In this document: positions 6,906 to 14,679 of the stretch, in pieces
How the letters are laid out: each line of letters starts with the position of its first letter
How positions within the stretch are numbered: position 1 is the first letter of the stretch
Assembly: GCA_002351535.1 (NCBI GenBank)
Contig: DEGR01000079.1
Location: forward strand, 1 to 15,209
Direction: 5' to 3'
Source: Lachnospira sp. UBA2821
GTDB taxonomy: Bacteria; Bacillota; Clostridia; Lachnospirales; Lachnospiraceae
Length of the DNA stretch: 15,209 nt
Notes under the pieces: generated by a model
What the model was told of the DNA's origin: nothing
Databases searched by the model: none
The model's input: only the letters and a program-made list of their open reading frames with translations
Program-made: the position numbers and the translations under genes

Positions 6906-8501
6906 ATGGATAAGCAGATGTTTTGTTTTCAGTGTGAGCAGACGGCAGGATGTGCCGGATGTACGGGAAGTGCCGGCGTATGCGGTAAAAGTGCTGATAC
7001 GGCCAAGCTTCAGGATGAGCTTACGGGAGCACTTATCGGACTTGCGCGGGCAGCAGTTGGAGAGAACATTTTTACAGAGAGTATTTATAGGACAATTATT
7101 GAAGGACTATTTACAACAATTACAAATGTAAGCTTTGACAATGAGTCTATCGGTGCAATGACAGACAAGGTGAGAAACGAAAGAAGTAAAATTGTGCCGG
7201 GATGTTTAAGTTGTGCATCTCCATGTGGGAGTACTGAGGAGTACGATATGGAGCAGATGTGGGAAGATGATGAAGATATCCGCTCGCTTAAATCACTTAT
7301 ATTATTTGGAATACGTGGGATGGCTGCATATGCGTATCATGCAGATGTGCTTGGCTATCAGGATGAAGAGGTTAATCATTTCTTCTGCGAGGCATTGTTT
7401 AAGATTGGGTATGAAGACAGTGTTGACAGACTGCTTCCTACAGTGTTAAAAGTTGGTGAAATTAATCTTAAGTGTATGGCTTTATTAGATAAAGCAAATA
7501 CACAGACGTATGGAATTCCAAAACCTGTTACAGTGCCATTGAAAGTTGAAAAAGGACCATTTATTGTCGTTACGGGACATGACCTTAAAGACCTTAAGAT
7601 TCTGTTAGAGCAGACAGAAGGAAAGGGAATTAATATATATACACATGGTGAAATGCTTCCGGCACATGCATATCCTGAGTTAAAGAAATACCATCATCTT
7701 AAGGGAAACTTTGGTACTGCATGGCAGAATCAGCAGAAGGAATTTGATAATCTTCCGGCACCGGTTTTATTCACTACAAACTGTCTTATGCCTCCGAAGG
7801 CAAGTTATAAAGACAGAGTGTTTACTACAGAGGTTGTAGCATTTCCGGGGACTGTTCATATAGATGATGATAAAGATTTTAGTCCTGTTATTGAAAAGGC
7901 ACTGGAACTAGGCGGTTTTTCGGAAGATAAATATTTTATGGGAATTAATGGTGGTGAAGAAGTGACAACCGGTTTTGGACATGATGCCATACTTTCACAT
8001 GCAGAGACTATTGTTGATGCCGTTAAGTCAGGTGCAATAAGACATTTCTTCCTTGTTGCAGGATGTGATGGTGCAAAACCGGGAAGAAATTATTATACAG
8101 AATTTGTAAAGCAGACACCGGAGGATAGTGTTGTATTGACACTTGCGTGCGGAAAATATCGTTTTAATGACTTACAGATAGGAGAAATAGGAGGACTTCC
8201 AAGGCTTATGGATATGGGACAGTGCAATGATGCATATGGTGCCATACAGGTTGCAGTTGCACTTGCAGATGCATTTGGATGCGAAGTAAATGAATTACCG
8301 TTATCATTCGTACTCTCATGGTATGAACAGAAAGCAGTGTGTATTTTACTGACATTGCTGCACCTGGGTATAAAGAATATCCGTCTTGGCCCTTCGCTTC
8401 CTGCATTTTTATCCGAAAATATTTTGAACTTCCTTGTTGACAATTATGGAATAGCACCAATTACTACTCCGGAGGAAGACATGAAGGAGTTATTGGCTTA
8501 G
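6906..8501 (+). CDS. hcp: Hybrid cluster protein (hydroxylamine / nitric oxide reductase)
   Basis: A 531-residue cytoplasmic iron-sulfur enzyme. Hcp proteins reduce hydroxylamine to ammonia in vitro and act as NO reductases in nitrosative stress. The N-terminal cluster cysteines are Cys7, Cys10, Cys19 and Cys26 (C-x2-C-x8-C-x6-C), the class I arrangement of anaerobes with one extra residue in the last gap; Cys16 is an additional cysteine. All hybrid-cluster ligands can be placed: His225 (TGHDL), Glu249 (HGEMLPAH), Cys293 (TTNCLMP), Cys387 (AGCDGAKPGR), Cys415 (LACGKYRF), Cys440 (GQCNDAYGA) and Glu474, with the nearby Lys476. The PGCLSCASPCGSTEEYDM segment (98-115) is also typical. The start ATG follows AGGAGG by six bases. 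No hcr reductase is adjacent, as expected for anaerobes. It appears monocistronic. Confidence 0.95.
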   Translation: MDKQMFCFQCEQTAGCAGCTGSAGVCGKSADTAKLQDELTGALIGLARAAVGENIFTESIYRTIIEGLFTTITNVSFDNESIGAMTDKVRNERSKIVPGCLSCASPCGSTEEYDMEQMWEDDEDIRSLKSLILFGIRGMAAYAYHADVLGYQDEEVNHFFCEALFKIGYEDSVDRLLPTVLKVGEINLKCMALLDKANTQTYGIPKPVTVPLKVEKGPFIVVTGHDLKDLKILLEQTEGKGINIYTHGEMLPAHAYPELKKYHHLKGNFGTAWQNQQKEFDNLPAPVLFTTNCLMPPKASYKDRVFTTEVVAFPGTVHIDDDKDFSPVIEKALELGGFSEDKYFMGINGGEEVTTGFGHDAILSHAETIVDAVKSGAIRHFFLVAGCDGAKPGRNYYTEFVKQTPEDSVVLTLACGKYRFNDLQIGEIGGLPRLMDMGQCNDAYGAIQVAVALADAFGCEVNELPLSFVLSWYEQKAVCILLTLLHLGIKNIRLGPSLPAFLSENILNFLVDNYGIAPITTPEEDMKELLA

Positions 8502-8627
8502 ATTTTTCGATAATGGCATTTCGTATAATTGTAGATTTGCACAAAAATTATAAAATATTTATTAAATAATAATAAAAATATACAATTGACAATTGCTGTC
8601 AGGAGGATTATTGTATATTTAATTTAA
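8502..8627 (+). promoter_or_regulatory. AT-rich spacer with promoter of the cstA T-box transcript
   Basis: This AT-rich stretch contains TTGACA at 8586-8591, a perfect -35 box. Seventeen bases further is TATTGT (8609-8614), overlapping TATATT (8614-8619); either could serve as -10, giving a start near 8621-8626 just before the T-box. The promoter lies inside the inverted repeat ATACAAT (8580-8586) / ATTGTAT (8610-8616). No convincing terminator for hcp is seen in 8502-8580, and no gene. Confidence 0.5.
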
Positions 8628-8960
8628 CAGCCAAATGCTAAGAACAGGAAATGACTTCCTCATATCACCGCTTACAGAGAGCCGACAATGATGAGAAACG
8701 ACAACAAGGAATGGGAAAGCCCTCACCTGGGAGTTGTTCGATGAAAGACAACGAATTGAAGTTAAGATATGTTGTCCAGTAGTTTGAACCGGAACCCACC
8801 GTTAAAAGGGAATACCTTCTGAGGCTTAATCAGGTGGTAACAGAGAGGTCATATAATAGTGACAAGCAGAGTGGTAACGCGGAAGAGAAAGCTTTCGTCT
8901 TTGCACATATATTCTATGTAATTTTAGAATGATTGTGTAATGACGGAAGCTTTTTTTGGT
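8628..8960 (+). ncRNA. T-box riboswitch (tRNA-sensing leader) of cstA
   Basis: The T-box sequence AGAGTGGTAACGCGG lies at 8868-8882; its TGGT would pair with an uncharged tRNA ending in ACCA. Stem I spans about 8640-8735, with the typical ACAGAGAGCCG element (8674-8684) and ACCTGGGAG (8725-8733) closing its 3' side. CCGTTA (8799-8804) is typical of the stem II region. A probable stem III pairs 8814-8822 with 8830-8838. The antiterminator pairs GCAGAG (8866-8871) with CTTTGC (8899-8904) and GCGGAAG (8879-8885) with CTTTCGT (8892-8898), with the acceptor-binding bulge between. It is mutually exclusive with the terminator at 8888-8957. The best specifier reading is CTC (Leu) at 8722-8724, but this is tentative. 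Confidence 0.88.
8888..8957 (+). terminator. T-box-controlled intrinsic terminator
   Basis: AAAGCTTTCGTC (8888-8899) pairs with GACGGAAGCTTT (8942-8953) through 12 bp including one G-U pair, followed by seven T residues at 8951-8957. The loop is long, 42 bases. The 5' arm is shared with the antiterminator, so the two structures exclude each other. Confidence 0.85.
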
Positions 8961-9004
8961 GGATTATATAGTGTCTGACTGTGAAGAAAGAGAGGTAAAG
9001 TAAT

Positions 9005-10735
9005 ATGAACACATTAGTAATTGTACTTATCGCGGCTGTAGTTCTTATTGCAGCTTACACATTTTATGGACGCTGGCTGGCTAAAAAATGGGGAATAGAC
9101 CCTTCAGCTAAAACTCCGGCAGTAAAATACGAGGATGGAAAAGATTATGTGCCAACAAACGGCTGGACAGTATTTTGCCATCAGTTTTCATCTATTGCAG
9201 GTGCAGGCCCTGTCACAGGTGCCATACAGGCAGCAGCATTTGGATGGCTTCCGGTTCTTTTATGGATATTAATCGGTGGAGTATTCTTCGGTGCCGTAAC
9301 AGATTTTGGAGCATTATATGCATCGGTTAAGAACGAGGGAAAATCGATAGGAATGCTCATCGAAAAATATATCGGTAAATTCGGACGTAAGATTTTCCTT
9401 TTATTCTGCTGGTTATTCACACTTTTAGTTATCGCAGCTTTTGCAGATATGGTAGCAGGCACGTTCAATGCATATGATATTGCAAGCGGAAAGTTATTGG
9501 ATGTAGCAAATACTAACGGAGCAGCCGGAATGGTATCAATAATGTTCATGGTATTCGCAGTTATATTTGGAATTGGTAAGAAGAAGTTTAATTATACAGG
9601 ATGGAAAGAAGTTGTACTGGCACTTGTATGTATAGTTATTTCATTTATAGTAGGTATTAACTTCCCACTTATATTTACAAAGGATACATGGAGTTACATA
9701 ACATTTATATATATTTTCTTTGCTGCAGTACTTCCAATGTGGCTTATGAAACAGCCAAGAGATTATATGACAACATTTATGTTTGGTGGAATGATTGCAG
9801 GAGCAGTAATTGGACTTTTTGTTGCACATCCTACAATGAATCTTCCTGTATTTACAGGATTTAAAAATGCAAAACTCGGAACTATGTTCCCAATATTGTT
9901 TGTAACAGTTGCATGTGGTGCGGTATCAGGATTCCATAGCCTTGTTTCATCAGGTACTTCATCTAAGACGGTTGAAAATGAAAAGGATATGCTCAAAGTA
10001 GGATATGGAGCAATGGTACTTGAAAGTCTTCTTGCAGTAATTGCGCTTTGCATCGCAGGAGCAGCGGCGGCTAAAAATGGAACAGCAGCAGAAGGAACAC
10101 CATTTTATATATTCAGCAGCGGTGTTGCAGGTTTCTTTGAAATGTTCGGTGTACCTAAACATATAGCAACAGTATTTATGACAATGTGTGTATCGGCACT
10201 TGCACTTACAAGTCTTGATGCAGTAGCACGTATCGGAAGAATGAGTTTTCAGGAATTATTCAGTGTAGATGACATGGAAAATGCGTCACCTGTAAGGAAA
10301 TTACTTTGTAATACATATTTTGCAACAGTTGTTACATTATTATGTGGTTATGTTCTTACAAAAATCGGTTATGCAAATATATGGCCACTTTTCGGTTCAG
10401 CTAACCAGTTGTTAAGTGCTTTGGTATTAATAACACTTTGTGTATTCTTAAAGGTAACAGGACGTAGTAATAAAATGTTATTCCCACCTCTTATCATAAT
10501 GCTTTGTGTAACATTCACAGCATTAGTTCAGAGATTTATGGCTATGGTAGAAGCAATAAAAAGTGCTGCAACAGTAGCTATCCCTGCAGGTAAGACAACA
10601 TGGGGAGCAGTATTTATAGCAAATGGATTACAGTTGATAATTGCAGTTCTCCTTATTGTACTTGGACTTATAATAGTAATAAATTCAACAAGAAGTTATA
10701 CAAAAAGCCGTAAGGAATCAGAACAGACAGCATAA
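9005..10735 (+). CDS. cstA: Carbon starvation protein A (CstA family transporter)
   Basis: A 576-residue polytopic membrane protein with roughly sixteen hydrophobic segments. CstA relatives in E. coli are implicated in peptide uptake in starvation, and CstA and its paralogue BtsT in pyruvate uptake. Supporting segments are FYGRWLAKKWGIDP near 20-34, HQFSSIAGAGPVTGAIQA (59-76), WILIGGVFFGAVTDFGALYAS near 91-111, and VACGAVSGFHSLVSSGTSSK near 302-321; a C-terminal CstA-type transmembrane region follows. It is shorter than the roughly 700-residue E. coli proteins, as usual for clostridial members. ATG 9005 follows AGAGAGG. It is the only gene directly behind the T-box, so its expression should rise when the cognate tRNA is uncharged. 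This favours a substrate that supplies amino acids, such as peptides. That substrate is inferred. Confidence 0.92.
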   Translation: MNTLVIVLIAAVVLIAAYTFYGRWLAKKWGIDPSAKTPAVKYEDGKDYVPTNGWTVFCHQFSSIAGAGPVTGAIQAAAFGWLPVLLWILIGGVFFGAVTDFGALYASVKNEGKSIGMLIEKYIGKFGRKIFLLFCWLFTLLVIAAFADMVAGTFNAYDIASGKLLDVANTNGAAGMVSIMFMVFAVIFGIGKKKFNYTGWKEVVLALVCIVISFIVGINFPLIFTKDTWSYITFIYIFFAAVLPMWLMKQPRDYMTTFMFGGMIAGAVIGLFVAHPTMNLPVFTGFKNAKLGTMFPILFVTVACGAVSGFHSLVSSGTSSKTVENEKDMLKVGYGAMVLESLLAVIALCIAGAAAAKNGTAAEGTPFYIFSSGVAGFFEMFGVPKHIATVFMTMCVSALALTSLDAVARIGRMSFQELFSVDDMENASPVRKLLCNTYFATVVTLLCGYVLTKIGYANIWPLFGSANQLLSALVLITLCVFLKVTGRSNKMLFPPLIIMLCVTFTALVQRFMAMVEAIKSAATVAIPAGKTTWGAVFIANGLQLIIAVLLIVLGLIIVINSTRSYTKSRKESEQTA

Positions 10736-10753
10736 TAATAAAGTGTAAAAAAG

Positions 10754-10781
10754 TTGATTTTGTCTTAAAATACGATATAAT
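10754..10781 (+). promoter_or_regulatory. Promoter upstream of the truncated membrane-protein gene
   Basis: TTGATT (10754-10759) and TATAAT (10776-10781) are separated by 16 bases, a good sigma-A type promoter. It would start transcription near 10788 and could also serve enolase, about 390 bases downstream, since no better promoter is seen nearer to eno. Confidence 0.6.
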
Positions 10782-10834
10782 AGTTTAAGAAATAAAGAGA
10801 TAAAATGTTATGGTATTTTAAGGTGGTATGCAAC

Positions 10835-11092
10835 GTGGATAAGTTTTATACAGTCAGTACAATGATGATAGTATTTTCAATGATAATAATGCTGATTTCA
10901 GTGAGATATAATATTGGTCTCACAAAGAGAAGGAGATATGCATCAGCTATATTATTTGGACTGATTATCATCGGAGTATTGTGCGAATGGAGCGGAATAA
11001 TGCTTGATGGAAAAAGTTCATCACTTATTCCGCTTCATCTGTTTGTTAAAACAGTCGAGTTATCTACTGCACCATTTACTGTACAAATATAA
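10835..11092 (+). pseudogene. Truncated N-terminal membrane domain, resembling a diguanylate cyclase remnant
   Basis: From the GTG at 10835, preceded by AAGGTGG (10820-10826), this encodes 85 residues; an ATG at 10805 in the same frame has no ribosome binding site. Two hydrophobic segments are visible (about 8-22 and 37-54), separated by the basic patch TKRRR, followed by the conserved-looking LHLFVKTVELSTAP. This resembles the membrane-anchored N-terminus of clostridial GGDEF proteins as I remember them. The frame then stops at TAA. Reading the two other frames beyond it reveals no continuation, and enolase begins 81 bases later, so the catalytic part was probably deleted, not merely frameshifted. 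An alternative is a genuine small two-span membrane protein: the promoter and ribosome binding site are intact. Confidence 0.5.
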
Positions 11093-11135
11093 AGAGGAAC
11101 ACAGATAAATAACGGATAAAAACGAATAAAGAATA

Positions 11136-11160
11136 ACATATTTTCAAATAATGAATATGT
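11136..11160 (+). repeat. Inverted repeat just upstream of the eno ribosome binding site
   Basis: ACATATT (11136-11142) and AATATGT (11154-11160) are perfect inverted copies 11 bases apart, ending directly at the AAGGAG of eno (11161-11166). It may be a weak hairpin in the leader or an operator. It is AT-rich, so chance cannot be excluded. Confidence 0.3.
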
Positions 11161-11173
11161 AAGGAGTGAATAT

Positions 11174-12514
11174 ATGAATTATTTGGAAATTGAAAAAATT
11201 ACGGGAAGAGAAATACTTGATTCGAGAGGAAATCCGACGGTTGAGGCAGAAGTAACTTTGGCAGATGGCACTGTTGGAAGGGGAACGGCACCGTCAGGTG
11301 CATCGACAGGAGAGTTTGAGGCACTAGAGTTAAGAGATGATGAAAAAGACAGGTATCGTGGCAAAGGTGTAAAAAAGGCTGTAGATAACATAAACATTAT
11401 GATTAACAATGCGTTGTATGGAATGGATGCGTCAGACATATATGCATTAGACAAGGCAATGATGGATGCAGATGGAACTAAAGACAAATCAAAGATAGGA
11501 GCAAATGCAATATTGGCAGTATCTATAGCATGTGCAAGAGCAGCAGCCATATCTTTGGATATTCCGTTATACAGACTGCTTGGAGGTATTAATGGAAATA
11601 TGATGCCTGTTCCTATGATGAATATTATTAATGGGGGTGCACATTCTAAGAATTCCATTGATTTTCAGGAATTTATGATTGTCCCTGTAGGGGCATGCTG
11701 TTTTAAAGAGGCATTGAGAATGGGTACAGAAGTATACCATTCGCTTGCAAAAGTTCTTGAGGAAAAAGGTTTGTCGACTGCAGTGGGAGATGAGGGTGGA
11801 TTTGCACCTGATTTTAACAGTGTGGAAGATGCATTAGACACTATGGTTATGGCAATACAGAATGCAGGTTATGAATGTGGAAAAGACGTATGTTTTGCAC
11901 TTGATGTAGCTGCAAGCGAATGGAAACCGGCAGGAGAATCAGAAATGATGACGGCAGAAAGAAAGATAACCGGACAATTCAGTTATCACATGCCAAAATC
12001 AGGAAGAGATTATTCATCTGAGGAACTGATAGATATGTATAAAAATCTTATTGCGAAATATCCGGTTATATCAATCGAGGACCCTCTTGATGAGGAGGAC
12101 TGGAATGGATGGAAAAAGATAACCGGAGAGATTGGTGATAAAGTCCAACTTGTAGGGGATGATTTGTTTGTAACAAATACATCAAGATTGATAAAAGGAA
12201 TCGAAGGGGGATGTGCGAATTCCATTTTGATTAAGCTTAATCAGATAGGTTCGGTATCGGAGACATTAGAGGCAATTAAAATGGCACATAGGGCGGGGTA
12301 CACGTCAATCGCATCGCACCGTTCAGGAGAGACAGAGGATACGACGATAGCAGACCTTGCTGTTGCACTTAATTGTGGACAGATTAAAACAGGAGCACCT
12401 TGTAGAAGTGAGAGAGTTGCTAAATATAACCAGCTTTTAAGAATCGAAGAAGAATTGGGAGATGCTTCGGTATATCCGGGAATCAAAGCATTTAAGATAA
12501 AAAAGCAAGATTGA
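11174..12514 (+). CDS. eno: Enolase (phosphopyruvate hydratase)
   Basis: Interconverts 2-phosphoglycerate and phosphoenolpyruvate in glycolysis. The 446 residues are slightly longer than the usual 420-435. The family landmarks are present: ILDSRGNPTVE near the start, the mobile loop SGASTGEFEALELRD (41-55), His157 in GGAHSKN, catalytic Glu207 in GDEGGF, magnesium ligands Asp244, Glu302 and Asp329, catalytic Lys354 (LIKLNQIGS), the SHRSGETEDT signature (381-390) and Lys405. The extra length lies mainly around residues 250-280, between Asp244 and Glu302, as in some clostridial enolases. Start ATG 11174 follows AAGGAG with seven bases between. Its neighbours are unrelated to glycolysis. A palindromic stem-loop without a T-run lies after it. 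Confidence 0.97.
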   Translation: MNYLEIEKITGREILDSRGNPTVEAEVTLADGTVGRGTAPSGASTGEFEALELRDDEKDRYRGKGVKKAVDNINIMINNALYGMDASDIYALDKAMMDADGTKDKSKIGANAILAVSIACARAAAISLDIPLYRLLGGINGNMMPVPMMNIINGGAHSKNSIDFQEFMIVPVGACCFKEALRMGTEVYHSLAKVLEEKGLSTAVGDEGGFAPDFNSVEDALDTMVMAIQNAGYECGKDVCFALDVAASEWKPAGESEMMTAERKITGQFSYHMPKSGRDYSSEELIDMYKNLIAKYPVISIEDPLDEEDWNGWKKITGEIGDKVQLVGDDLFVTNTSRLIKGIEGGCANSILIKLNQIGSVSETLEAIKMAHRAGYTSIASHRSGETEDTTIADLAVALNCGQIKTGAPCRSERVAKYNQLLRIEEELGDASVYPGIKAFKIKKQD

Positions 12515-12528
12515 AATTAAAATGTATT

Positions 12529-12567
12529 GTGTATAAAGTGGGCAGGAATAAACCTGCCCGGATACAT
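12529..12567 (+). repeat. Stem-loop between eno and the LysR gene
   Basis: GGGCAGG (12540-12546) and CCTGCCC (12553-12559) form a perfect 7-bp GC-rich stem around AATAAA. An outer helix TGTAT (12530-12534) / ATACA (12562-12566) can stack below it. No T-run follows, so it is not a standard intrinsic terminator. It may be an mRNA 3'-end stabiliser or a palindromic operator for the LysR regulator that begins 48 bases later. Confidence 0.6.
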
Positions 12568-12614
12568 AAGCTTACAGGATTGATGAAATAATAAAAGAAT
12601 TGAGGTAAAAGTAT

Positions 12615-13520
12615 ATGACATTGCAACAGCTTACATATCTGGTAACGGTTGCTGATTGTGGAAATATTACAGAAGCAGCGGAGAAACTATTTATATCGCA
12701 GCCGTCTTTAAGTGCAGCTATTCATAATCTTGAGAAAGAAATGGGAGTGACAGCATTCATAAGGTCAAATAAAGGTGTAGTAGTTACAAGAGAAGGAGAA
12801 GAATTATTATCATTTGCAAGAATGCTTTTAGAACAGGCAAATAATATGAAGGACCATTTTGGAAATGGAGAGAGAAGGAGTCCCAAATTTTCGGTGTCAT
12901 GCCAGCATTATTCATTTGCAGTAAATGCATTTGTAGATTTGATAAAGGAATATGATGCGGACAGTTATAACTTTATTATCAGGGAGACACAGACCGGAGA
13001 AATTATAGATGATGTTGCCAATGGTAAGAGCGAGATAGGTGTAATATACCTGTCCGAACATAATGAAGAGGTGATTACAAAGCTGATAAAGAATAATCAT
13101 CTTGTTTTTGAAGAATTATATACTGCAATGCCACATGTTTTTATATGCTCGGAGCATCCGCTTGCATCAAATGATGTGATAACAATGGAGAATCTGATGC
13201 CATATCCGTATCTTGTATATGAACAGGGAAACCGCAATTCGTTTTATTTTTCAGAAGAATTCGTGAGCATGCTTGATTTTCCAAAAGTTATTCAGGTAAG
13301 GGACAGGGCTACGTTATTCAATCTGCTTATAGGACTTAATGGATTTACTGTGAGCAGTGGTGTGATAGACCACAAATTAAATGGCAGCAATATTATTGCA
13401 AAACCATTGCAGGTAGACAGGACTATGAGAATTGGTATTGTTAAAAAGAAGAATATCATATTCAGCAGATATGCATCTGATTATCTGCAGGCATTAAAGC
13501 GTCACCTGCAGATAGATTAA
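12615..13520 (+). CDS. LysR family transcriptional regulator
   Basis: A 301-residue DNA-binding regulator of standard LysR size. The N-terminal winged helix-turn-helix covers about 1-60: MTLQQLTYLVTVADCGNI, then EAAEKLFISQPSLSAAIHNLEKEMG, with the usual FIRSNKGVVVTREGEELL wing. The C-terminal effector-binding domain (about 90-295) has the periplasmic-binding-protein-like fold, seen in GKSEIGVIYLSEHNEE and HVFICSEHPLA. The effector is not identifiable from sequence. LysR regulators often act on a divergently transcribed neighbour, but all genes here run the same way, so the target is not evident; the palindrome upstream could be an autoregulatory site. The ATG at 12615 follows TTGAGG. A weak promoter is possible at TTGAAA (12511) and TATAAA (12532), with only 15 bases between. 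Confidence 0.93.
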   Translation: MTLQQLTYLVTVADCGNITEAAEKLFISQPSLSAAIHNLEKEMGVTAFIRSNKGVVVTREGEELLSFARMLLEQANNMKDHFGNGERRSPKFSVSCQHYSFAVNAFVDLIKEYDADSYNFIIRETQTGEIIDDVANGKSEIGVIYLSEHNEEVITKLIKNNHLVFEELYTAMPHVFICSEHPLASNDVITMENLMPYPYLVYEQGNRNSFYFSEEFVSMLDFPKVIQVRDRATLFNLLIGLNGFTVSSGVIDHKLNGSNIIAKPLQVDRTMRIGIVKKKNIIFSRYASDYLQALKRHLQID

Positions 13521-13626
13521 TTTCCGGCTTAAATGCCTTTGATTTTCACTTTTTTATTCAGACCGGCATAATGCGAAAAAATACATGAACCCGTCATCGG
13601 GAAATACATAATAGTGAGGTAGAGAT

Positions 13627-14115
13627 ATGAGTTTTGTATCGATTAACGAAATAGAGAGTTTTAGGTATGATGATTGCTATATAATAGGAAGAAAAGATAC
13701 GGAGTCTGACATGGTGTTAGAGGTGAAGGCACTGATTGTTAAAGGTGATAACTCACAGAATGCAAATTTTACTGACAGCTATGCAGATGTGGCACAGATT
13801 ATTTTTAAAAAAGGTTCAATTGTCAAAGGAATTAAAGATGGCATAAAAAGGTATGATGCTGATGGAAAGCTCATTGAGGAAATCGAAGATGTAATATTAG
13901 ACAATGATAATCTGAGTCAGTTGTGTAATAATCTGGAGGGAATGTATCTTCAGGAAATCGAACGTGTAAATGATACGGATGATTATGTGATTTTTACTGA
14001 GAGGGCAAGTGATGAAACATATGAGACGTTTTCTTCTGACACATATCAGATTAAAGTACATTGTGATGGCATAACAATAAGATGGGACAGATATCTTAAC
14101 AGGGTTGAGCAGTAA
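13627..14115 (+). CDS. Uncharacterised 162-residue soluble protein
   Basis: I do not recognise a function. The protein is acidic, without signal peptide, membrane segment, cysteine motif or obvious catalytic signature. It is predicted to be rich in beta strands in the first half, with alternating hydrophobic residues around 30-40 and 55-66, then an acidic stretch (about 83-101) and a second strand-rich part ending in ITIRWDRYLNRVEQ. Its style suggests a lineage-specific clostridial protein. The ATG at 13627 has GTGAGGT nine to ten bases before it, and codon use resembles its neighbours, so it is probably a real gene. A GNAT acetyltransferase follows 21 bases after the stop and may be co-transcribed. 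The 106-base gap in front holds a T-rich stretch and a possible -10 box CATAAT (13567-13572), but no clear -35 box. Confidence 0.7.
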   Translation: MSFVSINEIESFRYDDCYIIGRKDTESDMVLEVKALIVKGDNSQNANFTDSYADVAQIIFKKGSIVKGIKDGIKRYDADGKLIEEIEDVILDNDNLSQLCNNLEGMYLQEIERVNDTDDYVIFTERASDETYETFSSDTYQIKVHCDGITIRWDRYLNRVEQ

Positions 14116-14136
14116 TGCAATAGAATTGAGGTTAAT

Positions 14137-14628
14137 ATGAACATAGTTATACGAAGATATAAAGAGAATGATTTGGATGATATGATAAAAATATGGAATG
14201 AGGTTGTTGATGAAGGGGTTGCTTTTCCACAGGAGGAAACTCTTTCATATACTGATGGAAAAACTTTTTTTGCAAATCAGACATATTGTGCTGTAGCTGA
14301 AGATATAGAGAACAATAGTATATTAGGATTGTATATATTGCATCCTAACAATGTGGGAAGATGTGGACACATATGTAATGCCAGTTATGCGGTAAGCAGT
14401 CATGCAAGAGGTATGCATATTGGAGAAAAGCTTGTTAAAGATTGCATGGAGCAGGGAAAGAATAACGGATTTGGTGTGTTACAGTTTAACGCAGTAGTCG
14501 AATCAAATGTGCATGCGAGACATTTGTATGAAAGATTAGGTTTCGTACAACTTGGAACAATTCCTGATGGGTTCAGGATGAAGGATGGGCATTATGAAAA
14601 TATATGTCCATATTACTATGAGTTGTAA
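14137..14628 (+). CDS. GNAT family N-acetyltransferase
   Basis: A 163-residue acetyl-CoA-dependent acyltransferase of the GNAT fold. It begins with the usual IRRYKENDLDDMIKIWNEV strand and helix. The acetyl-CoA-binding motif A lies around residues 86-108 (SYAVSSHARGMHIGEKLV), with the R-G-x-x-I-G pyrophosphate loop, and motif B follows with VVESNVHARHLYERLGFVQLG near 126-146. The C-terminal IPDGFRMKDGHYENICPYYYEL is like that of YhbS/RimI-like or phosphinothricin-type acetyltransferases. The acyl acceptor cannot be told from sequence. ATG 14137 follows TTGAGGT. It lies between an unknown gene and a carbonic anhydrase-like gene, and neither suggests a substrate. Confidence 0.9.
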   Translation: MNIVIRRYKENDLDDMIKIWNEVVDEGVAFPQEETLSYTDGKTFFANQTYCAVAEDIENNSILGLYILHPNNVGRCGHICNASYAVSSHARGMHIGEKLVKDCMEQGKNNGFGVLQFNAVVESNVHARHLYERLGFVQLGTIPDGFRMKDGHYENICPYYYEL

Positions 14629-14679
14629 TTAACAGGCAGACCACATGAAAATAAAAATCATATGGAAATGAGGAGCAAC

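Noticed and set aside
8524..8529. TATAAT just after hcp as a promoter
   Set aside because: No acceptable -35 box at 16-18 bases, and the TTGACA at 8586 gives a better-placed promoter for the T-box transcript.
8834..8841. Second copy of GTGGTAAC, 37 bases before the T-box sequence, as a possible second T-box
   Set aside because: It is accounted for by the probable stem III, which pairs 8814-8822 with 8830-8838, and no matching antiterminator partner was found.
11179..11658. Open frame of 159 codons on the - strand inside eno
   Set aside because: It is an antisense shadow of the conserved enolase sequence with no independent evidence.
13590..13601. CCCG-TCAT-CGGG hairpin before the unknown gene
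   Set aside because: Only four base pairs and no T-run; too weak to call a terminator or an operator.
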